Origin: Corynebacterium kefirresidentii
GTDB lineage: Bacteria; Actinomycetota; Actinomycetes; Mycobacteriales; Mycobacteriaceae
Direction of reading: 5' to 3'
DNA length: 64,000 nt
NCBI GenBank assembly: GCA_002154655.1
Contig: NGUZ01000003.1
Location: 62,001 to 126,000 of the forward strand
Of this stretch, positions 62,358 through 64,000 are shown piece after piece (the stretch's first letter is position 1; each line of letters starts with the position of its first letter). The position numbers were made by a program, and so were the translations under genes. The notes below the pieces were generated by a model. It did no database searches and was not told where the DNA came from. It worked only from the letters and a program-made list of their open reading frames with translations.

Positions 62358-63371
62358 ATGTCCGAAAATACGTCTTATCTTCCTGACCGCAACCTGGCGA
62401 TGGAACTGGTTCGTGTCACCGAGGCAGCAGCGCTCGCATCCGGCCGTTGGGTAGGCCGCGGCCAGAAGAATGAGGGCGATGGCGCGGCGGTCGACGCCAT
62501 GCGCAAGCTCATCAATTCCGTAGCCATGAACGGCGTCGTTGTCATTGGTGAGGGCGAAAAGGATGAGGCCCCCATGCTGTTTAACGGCGAAGAGGTAGGC
62601 ACCGGCGAGGGTGCCGCCATGGATATCGCCGTGGACCCCGTTGACGGAACTCGTTTGATGGCAGAAGGACGCCCCAATGCGATCTCCGTCATCGCGGCCG
62701 CAGAGCGCGGAACCATGTATGACCCTTCTGCAGTCTTCTACATGGAAAAGATTGCTGTTGGCCCCGAGGCCGTGGGCGCTATCGACATCAACGAATCCGT
62801 GGAGTGGAATATCAAGTCCGTCGCGGAGGCTAAGAAGATTCGCCCAGAAGACCTGACCGTGGTGGTCCTTGACCGTCCGCGCCACGAGCAGCTCATCTCG
62901 GAAATTCGCGCCGCAGGTGCCAAGGTACGCCTCATCATGGATGGCGACGTTGCAGGCGCCATCGCCACCTGCCAGGATTCCAACTCCATCGACATGATGA
63001 TGGGCATCGGCGGCACCCCAGAGGGCATTATCACCGCCTGCGCTATGCGCTGCATGGGCGGCGAAATCCAGGGCAAGCTGTGGCCAAAGGATGAAGAGGA
63101 AGCAGAAAAGGCCCGCGCAGCCGGCCACGATTTGGACCGCGTCCTCAAGACCACTGACTTGGTCTCCTCCGAAAACTGCTACTTCGCTGCCACCGGCGTG
63201 ACCAATGGTGACATGCTGCGCGGTGTTTCCTACCGCAATTCCGGCGCTACTACCCGTTCCCTGGTTATGCGATCCAAGTCCGGCACCATCCGCTACATCG
63301 ACTCCATCCATAAGCTATCCAAGCTGCAGGAATATTCCGTAGTGGATTACACCACCCCGACCAAAAACTAG
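62358..63371 (+). CDS. glpX: Fructose-1,6-bisphosphatase class II
   Basis: Gluconeogenic enzyme that dephosphorylates fructose 1,6-bisphosphate, the only FBPase type in most corynebacteria. The lithium-sensitive phosphatase site [20 protein letters not shown] and [20 protein letters not shown] hold metal-binding Asp and Glu. [26 protein letters not shown] completes the family pattern. 337 residues. AAGGC precedes the ATG by about 12 nt. fumC follows 85 bp on. Confidence 0.96.
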   Translation: MSENTSYLPDRNLAMELVRVTEAAALASGRWVGRGQKNEGDGAAVDAMRKLINSVAMNGVVVIGEGEKDEAPMLFNGEEVGTGEGAAMDIAVDPVDGTRLMAEGRPNAISVIAAAERGTMYDPSAVFYMEKIAVGPEAVGAIDINESVEWNIKSVAEAKKIRPEDLTVVVLDRPRHEQLISEIRAAGAKVRLIMDGDVAGAIATCQDSNSIDMMMGIGGTPEGIITACAMRCMGGEIQGKLWPKDEEEAEKARAAGHDLDRVLKTTDLVSSENCYFAATGVTNGDMLRGVSYRNSGATTRSLVMRSKSGTIRYIDSIHKLSKLQEYSVVDYTTPTKN

Positions 63372-63456
63372 GGGTCACCCCCGAAGGCGGCCCTCCTGGT
63401 AGATCTCCGCCATACTGGAAAGCACACACTACCCAATTAACTGAGGTGATCTTCAC

Positions 63457-64000
63457 ATGACTGAATACCGCATCGAACATGACACCATGGGCGAAGTAAA
63501 GGTTCCTGCAGATGCCCTGTGGCGCGCACAGACCCAGCGCGCAGTGGACAACTTCCCTATTTCCGGCCGCGGCCTCGAAAATGCGCAGATTCGCGCACTT
63601 GGCCTCCTTAAGGCAGCTTGTGCTCAGGTAAATAAGGATTCCGGCAAGTTGGACGCGGACAAGGCCGATGCCATTATCGCCGCCGCTACTGAAATCGCCG
63701 AGGGCAAGCACAATGATGCTTTCCCTATCGACGTTTTCCAGACTGGTTCCGGCACCTCTTCGAATATGAACACCAATGAGGTCATCGCCTCCTTGGCACA
63801 CCAAAATGGCGTGGAGATTCACCCGAATGACCACGTGAACATGGGTCAGTCCTCTAACGACACTTTCCCCACCGCCACCCACGTTGCCGCTACTGAGGCC
63901 GCCGTTAATGACCTCATTCCGGGCTTGAAGGTTCTGCACGAGTCCCTGAGCAAGAAGGCCAAGGAATTCGCCGATGTGGTCAAGGCGGGCCGTACTCACT
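63457..64000 (+). CDS. fumC: Class II fumarate hydratase, 3'-truncated by the window
   Basis: Interconverts fumarate and malate in the TCA cycle. The first 181 codons are inside the window and the frame is open to the end. It starts [34 protein letters not shown], typical of FumC, and has [17 protein letters not shown] and [19 protein letters not shown], the substrate-binding stretches. The GSSxMPxKxNP signature lies beyond the end. GAGGTG lies about 9 nt before the ATG. Confidence 0.95.
   Translation, partial: MTEYRIEHDTMGEVKVPADALWRAQTQRAVDNFPISGRGLENAQIRALGLLKAACAQVNKDSGKLDADKADAIIAAATEIAEGKHNDAFPIDVFQTGSGTSSNMNTNEVIASLAHQNGVEIHPNDHVNMGQSSNDTFPTATHVAATEAAVNDLIPGLKVLHESLSKKAKEFADVVKAGRTH

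Noticed and set aside
63265..63999. 244-codon minus-strand frame at the window end
   Set aside because: It runs opposite to glpX and fumC; the forward fumC frame is clear although its stop lies outside the window.

Overview
The window is chromosomal DNA of a Corynebacterium or a very close relative (Mycobacteriales). The support is moderately high GC, an OdhA-type 2-oxoglutarate dehydrogenase fused to an acyltransferase domain, mycothiol synthesis (mshB), LpqW, GpgS/FolP2, a SigE/anti-SigE/TatB block, the succinylase branch of lysine/DAP synthesis, and several apparently leaderless ATG/GTG starts. Gene order follows, inverted, the Mycobacterium tuberculosis stretch from kgd (Rv1248c) to fum (Rv1098c). 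Most of the window is therefore conserved core, with short accessory insertions.

Layout. 1-8.4 kb: 3' part of odhA, a lipoprotein, mrp, tatB, anti-sigma factor, sigE and a methyltransferase. 8.4-12.3 kb: divergent glgC and glgA, then a GH32-fold protein that seems to have lost its catalytic residues. 12.5-17.2 kb: a minus-strand operon dapE-LOG-folP2-gpgS-DivIVA-like-DUF3117-RlmA-like. 17.3-21.1 kb: dapD between two paralogous amino acid permeases. 21.1-23.3 kb: accessory stretch with intergenic repeats, two DnaA-box sequences, a DUF559 protein and an XRE regulator/membrane protein pair. 23.3-29.1 kb: GtrA, RluA-like, dapC, fdxC, a membrane protein, mshB and lpqW. 29.1-37.0 kb: GPP34 protein, typA, Rv1157c/Rv1156-like genes, DUF808 protein, zupT and a BCCT transporter. 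37.2-38.3 kb: unknown protein.

38.3-48.4 kb is the most notable part: a complete selenocysteine island. It holds tRNA-Sec (selC), selA, selB and selD. Next to them is a three-gene formate dehydrogenase operon whose catalytic gene is interrupted by one in-frame UGA, at the position of selenocysteine in E. coli FdnG. A perfect hairpin starts 12 nt after the UGA and is a good SECIS candidate. Machinery, probable substrate enzyme and recoding signal thus lie within about 10 kb, and the UGA would be misread as a broken gene by ordinary annotation.

48.4-64.0 kb: pcp, a DAACS symporter, a PRC-barrel/DUF2382 protein, a CDF metal exporter behind a yybP-ykoY-type manganese riboswitch with a visible Shine-Dalgarno sequestering platform, a DJ-1/PfpI protein, ychF, an AI-2E family protein, rmuC, a DUF6542-like protein, ispH, xseA/xseB, an unknown protein, DUF4245, glpX and the 5' part of fumC. 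A family of about ten imperfect inverted repeats with a GCGCTCAC / GTGAGCGC core occupies five intergenic sites. No transposase, prophage or CRISPR array was seen.
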